DNA of 15,515 nucleotides from Bacteroidales bacterium UBA4333 (GTDB lineage: Bacteria; Bacteroidota; Bacteroidia; Bacteroidales; Paludibacteraceae): positions 1-15,515 of the forward strand of contig DGTP01000010.1 of assembly GCA_002394335.1 (NCBI GenBank), read 5' to 3'. Position 1 is the stretch's first letter. Each line of letters opens with the position of its first letter. Shown here in pieces: positions 12,261 to 15,515 of the stretch. The position numbers and the translations under genes are program-made. The notes below the pieces were generated by a model. That model was not told where the DNA came from, did no database searches, and saw only the letters and a list, made by a program, of their open reading frames with translations.

Positions 12261-15200
12261 TTAGAACGTCACTTTCGTTCCTAATGTTACGGTCAGCGGA
12301 ATAGGATATCCGAAGGTCGGGTTCTCCGGATCTACGCCGGTGAACTTAGCCGAATGGATGGTGAATACATTCTGTGCCGAAACGAACCAACGCCAGTTCT
12401 GCATTTTCATCTTGTCGCAAGCAGTCTTCGGCAGATTGTAGCCCAACTGGATATTACGCAGTTTGAGGAACGAACCGTCTTCCACAAAATAGGTGCTTAC
12501 GCGCGTCTCGTTGTTGTTATTATTGGTTGAGAGCGCCGGTATATTGCTATCGGGATTGGAAGGACTCCATGCCTCGAGGACACGGGTTCCTTTGTTGAGA
12601 TTAGCCACATTCACACCTGCCCAGAGGTCTGTCTGTTCCTTGTAGTCTTTGGTTATCACCTGCACGCCTCCTACTCCCTGGAAGAAGACGGTAAGGTCAA
12701 ATCCCTTGTACTCGAAATAGAAGTTGGCACCGAAATTGATAGCCGGTACCGGCGAATAAATCCATGTCTGGTCTGACTCATTGACCACGCCGTCACCGTT
12801 GATATCACGATAGCGGATACGCCCTAATCCGGCGCCCTCCTGATAAGCATGGTTGTCGATCTCTTCCTGACTCTTGAAGATTCCGTCTGCGATATAACCA
12901 ACCTGCGAACCCATTGCATGACCTACCACCGATTCTACACCGTTACCGCCGAAGGTTCCTTTGGCTGCAATCGTCTCCGGCAGTTTGGTAACCTTATTGT
13001 CGTAATGAGAGAGGTTGGCTGTAATATCATATTTGAAACCGCTCTTGGTCTGGTTACGGTAACCTAAAGAGAGCTCCACACCCATATTGTCCATTGCACC
13101 GGCATTCACCCATTGGGCGCTGCCTTCGCCCATGGCTCCGATACCGTCCATAAGCACGAGAATATCCTTGGTCTGCTTGTAAAACCAATCAAACGAACCG
13201 TAAAACGTCTGACGGAAGAGGGAGAAATCCAAACCGACGTTGGTCTGGGTGGTAGTCTCCCATTTGATATCATCGTTGCCGATCTGGTCACGCTTGAAGC
13301 CGGAAGGAAGAATATGACCGCCGTTAGAACCGGTTATGTCATACGACGTTCCGTAGCTCTGACCGCCGTTTTCCTCCACACCGTAGTTGGATACATAGAT
13401 GGTATAGCGCGCCGTGGGAGAAATATCCTGGTTTCCGGTCTGTCCCCACGAGGCACGGAGTTTGAGGTCGTTGAGCCAGGAAGCCTCTCTCATGAATTTC
13501 TCCTCGCTGATACGCCAACCGGCGGATACAGAGGGGAAAGTGGCAAAACGGTTGTGTTTGCCGAAACGGCTCGATCCGTCATGACGGAGGGTAAGAGAAA
13601 CAAGATAACGGTTATCGTAACTGTAGTTCGCCTTACCAAAGAAAGAGATCAGCGAATAGCTGCCACCGCCACCATAAGACTGCGCCTTGCCGGAACCGGC
13701 GGATGGCCACATATAATCGGGCGTGAGGACGATATAATCTTCCTTATAGCCGGAGAACCATTCGTCTATCTCGCGGTTCAACTCGGTACCAACCATAAAG
13801 TCCGCACGGTGCTTGCCGATCTCCAGATTGTAGGAGATGACTGCGTTCCACATCCATTTGAGCCAGTGCTCCTGCTTCGCCTCCACGGCATTCTTGTCAT
13901 TCGCCACAACGCCCTCCATGACAGGATAGGTGAAGAAACGCTGTTTCTTCTGGGCATAGTCAATACCCGCAGTGGTACGGATATTCAAACCCTTGACAGG
14001 ATTGATATTAATGAAGACATTTCCGAATATACGCCAATAGGTATAACGGTTGTCCTTGTTGCGCTCCAGGATAGAAAGCGGATTCTCACGCTGGGGGAAA
14101 CCGCTGGAGGAAGGAGCCTGTGCCAACGTCTCGCCGTCTGCTTTATAAACCGGCAAAAGAGGATGGTACTGCAGCACGCTGTTGACAAATCCTCCGGGGG
14201 CGCTTACTTCGGAGGTGCGGCTCAAGGTGAAGTTCTCACCTATCGTGACATAGTCCTTCAAGATCTTATAGTCGCTGTTGATACGCGCTGAGAAGCGATC
14301 GAAATCCGAGGTCTTGATAACGCCTTCATTTTTATAGTACCCCAAAGAGAAGAACGAACTGCCTTTCTGTCCGCCGTTGGATACAGCTATATTATAATTC
14401 TGTATCACGCCCGGGCGCGTAGTCTGGGAGAACCAGTCCGTATTGCTGACCGGCACCGTTCCGGCATTGTCCATATATTTGTTCAGAAGCACATTATTAA
14501 GAACCGGCTGTCCCTGGGCATTGAGCCCCCAGTCGAAACGATAGCCCAGCACGTTGGTGTTCGGATCCGACACTCCGTCGTTGACATACGCCTGCCAGAG
14601 TGCACGGCCGTATTGCTCGGAGTTGAGCACCTGCATCCGGTTGACATAAGACTGTACCGCTACCGAAGCGTCCAGATCAACACGGATCTTGCCCGCTGCA
14701 CCTTTTTTGGTTGTTACGATGATCACACCATTCGCAGCACGGCTACCATAGATGGAAGCGGAAGCGGCGTCTTTGAGCACCTGGATGGACTCGATGTCAT
14801 TGGGATTCAGTTCGTGCATGCCGGATTTGGTAGGCACACCGTCGATGATATAGAGCGGATCGTTGTCATTCAGGGTACCAACACCACGGATGCGGATTGT
14901 AGCCGCTCCCGACGGGTTACCGTCGGCAGAGATATTCAAACCCGGAATCTTGCCTTGCAAGGCCTTCATGGGGTTGTTCTCCTGCTGCTTTTCCAGATCT
15001 TTGCCGCTGACAGCAGTAACGGCACCCGTCAGGTCGGCTTTACGCTGGGTGGTATATCCTGTTACCACCACCTCGTCCAGCAACTCACTGTCTTCCGACA
15101 ACTTGACCTGCATATTAGCCTTCGGATACAACTGTTGGGTCTTGTACCCCACGTACGAAATCACCACCATGGCATCCTTCCCCGTAGTAAGGGAGAAATT

Positions 15201-15380
15201 ACCGTCAAAATCGGTGATTGTTCCATTAGTAGTCCCCTCTTCCAATACCGTGGCTCCAATAATGGGTTCACCGGTAGCAGCGTCTGTTACAACGCCTGTC
15301 GCAGTCACTTGAGCCCGGGCAAAAGCAATCGACAAAACCATTGCGAAGAAGGACGCAAAAAGAAATCTTTTGTTTTTCAT
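12261..15380 (-). CDS. susC: SusC/RagA-family TonB-dependent outer-membrane transporter
   Basis: The 1039-residue barrel that imports fructan oligosaccharides with SusD, using energy from TonB-ExbBD. Signal peptide about 1-23 (MKNKRFLFASFFAMVLSIAF, cleavage after ARA). A carboxypeptidase-D-like domain lies at 24-96 (TGEPIIGATV, TDFDGNFSL). The TonB-box-like LDEVVVTGY is at 101-109. The plug is at about 110-227 with LYIIDGVP (177-183) and the SusC-specific DAASASIYGSRAANG (204-218). The barrel ends in LGTKVTF with the terminal Phe needed for outer-membrane assembly. Length is normal and the frame is intact. The gene is first in the operon, with a promoter 54 bp upstream. Symbol in the family sense; the closest characterised counterpart by context is BT1763. 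Confidence 0.97.
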   Translation of the reverse strand: MKNKRFLFASFFAMVLSIAFARAQVTATGVVTDAATGEPIIGATVLEEGTTNGTITDFDGNFSLTTGKDAMVVISYVGYKTQQLYPKANMQVKLSEDSELLDEVVVTGYTTQRKADLTGAVTAVSGKDLEKQQENNPMKALQGKIPGLNISADGNPSGAATIRIRGVGTLNDNDPLYIIDGVPTKSGMHELNPNDIESIQVLKDAASASIYGSRAANGVIIVTTKKGAAGKIRVDLDASVAVQSYVNRMQVLNSEQYGRALWQAYVNDGVSDPNTNVLGYRFDWGLNAQGQPVLNNVLLNKYMDNAGTVPVSNTDWFSQTTRPGVIQNYNIAVSNGGQKGSSFFSLGYYKNEGVIKTSDFDRFSARINSDYKILKDYVTIGENFTLSRTSEVSAPGGFVNSVLQYHPLLPVYKADGETLAQAPSSSGFPQRENPLSILERNKDNRYTYWRIFGNVFININPVKGLNIRTTAGIDYAQKKQRFFTYPVMEGVVANDKNAVEAKQEHWLKWMWNAVISYNLEIGKHRADFMVGTELNREIDEWFSGYKEDYIVLTPDYMWPSAGSGKAQSYGGGGSYSLISFFGKANYSYDNRYLVSLTLRHDGSSRFGKHNRFATFPSVSAGWRISEEKFMREASWLNDLKLRASWGQTGNQDISPTARYTIYVSNYGVEENGGQSYGTSYDITGSNGGHILPSGFKRDQIGNDDIKWETTTQTNVGLDFSLFRQTFYGSFDWFYKQTKDILVLMDGIGAMGEGSAQWVNAGAMDNMGVELSLGYRNQTKSGFKYDITANLSHYDNKVTKLPETIAAKGTFGGNGVESVVGHAMGSQVGYIADGIFKSQEEIDNHAYQEGAGLGRIRYRDINGDGVVNESDQTWIYSPVPAINFGANFYFEYKGFDLTVFFQGVGGVQVITKDYKEQTDLWAGVNVANLNKGTRVLEAWSPSNPDSNIPALSTNNNNNETRVSTYFVEDGSFLKLRNIQLGYNLPKTACDKMKMQNWRWFVSAQNVFTIHSAKFTGVDPENPTFGYPIPLTVTLGTKVTF

Positions 15381-15433
15381 GAGATTTATGAGTTAAACAA
15401 TACAGCCGAACTTGGACTTTCCAAATTCCGCTG

Positions 15434-15465
15434 CAAAAGTATATCTATTTATACACATGCGCAAA
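15434..15465 (-). promoter_or_regulatory. susC operon promoter, perfect Bacteroidota consensus
   Basis: On the minus strand TTTG (15462-15465) is followed by exactly 20 bases and TACTTTTG (15434-15441), placing the transcription start near 15427 and giving a leader of about 47 nt before the susC ATG. The spacing, the -7 octamer and the bases after the -33 (TTTGCGCATGT) closely match the rRNA promoter at the other end of the window (TTTGCACATGT). No comparable promoter was seen in the gaps further down, which supports one long operon. Confidence 0.85.
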
Positions 15466-15469
15466 AAAT

Positions 15470-15500
15470 AATGTTGCAAAATATGCCACAAATGTTTCAA
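15470..15500 (-). promoter_or_regulatory. candidate activator site: 10-bp direct repeat with 21-bp period
   Basis: On the minus strand TTGAAACATT and TTGCAACATT (9 of 10 identical) lie 21 bp apart start to start, two helical turns, and the nearer copy ends 4 bp before the -33 TTTG. This arrangement is classical for AraC-type activators, including the DNA-binding domain of hybrid two-component sensors that control fructan loci in Bacteroides (BT1754). A 7-bp inverted repeat TGTTGCA/TGCAACA (15472-15478, 15501-15507) overlaps it. The function is inferred. Confidence 0.5.
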
Positions 15501-15515
15501 TGCAACAAACGGTAC

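Noticed and set aside
13113..14291. 392-residue frame antisense to the susC gene
   Set aside because: Lies inside a fully intact SusC coding sequence and shows no family motif.

Overview
The window looks like chromosomal DNA from a Bacteroidales bacterium (Bacteroidota). The evidence is a SusC/SusD pair, lipoprotein signal peptides, and two perfect Bacteroidota-type promoters (TTTG, 20 bp, TACTTTTG). The left edge is also the first 19 nt of a 16S rRNA gene with a Bacteroidales-like 5' end. I cannot fix the genus.

Everything coding lies on the minus strand and reads right to left as one probable operon, a fructan utilisation locus. From 15.4 kb down to 0.6 kb the order is: promoter and a candidate operator; SusC-like TonB-dependent transporter; SusD-like lipoprotein; DUF4960-type surface glycan-binding lipoprotein; a BT1760-like GH32 (probable endo-levanase); a secreted multi-module protein (658 aa); a 46-residue small ORF; a second, shorter secreted protein with the same module (284 aa); a classical GH32 exo-fructosidase; an MFS fructose permease; and a PfkB fructokinase. 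A hairpin follows the last gene. Gaps are 12 to 73 bp.

The inferred pathway follows the characterised Bacteroides thetaiotaomicron levan locus (BT1757-BT1763). Surface lipoproteins bind and cut levan, SusC/SusD import oligosaccharides, the periplasmic GH32 releases fructose, the permease imports it and fructokinase makes fructose-6-phosphate. The core is conventional. What departs from the model is the insert at 4.2-7.3 kb: two secreted proteins built from a repeated module of two similar halves, sharing a C-terminal tail, with a small ORF of the MKK-x-Y-I-x-P type between them. I see no counterpart of these in the B. thetaiotaomicron locus as I remember it. No regulator is in the window; a hybrid two-component sensor may lie beyond the right edge.

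The left 600 bp hold no protein gene. They contain the fructokinase terminator hairpin, an AT-rich inverted repeat, an alternating CG tract, the rRNA promoter with helically phased A-tracts, the roughly 230-nt rRNA leader and the 16S 5' end, all on the minus strand. The window starting just inside 16S suggests an assembly contig that ends at a repeated rRNA operon.
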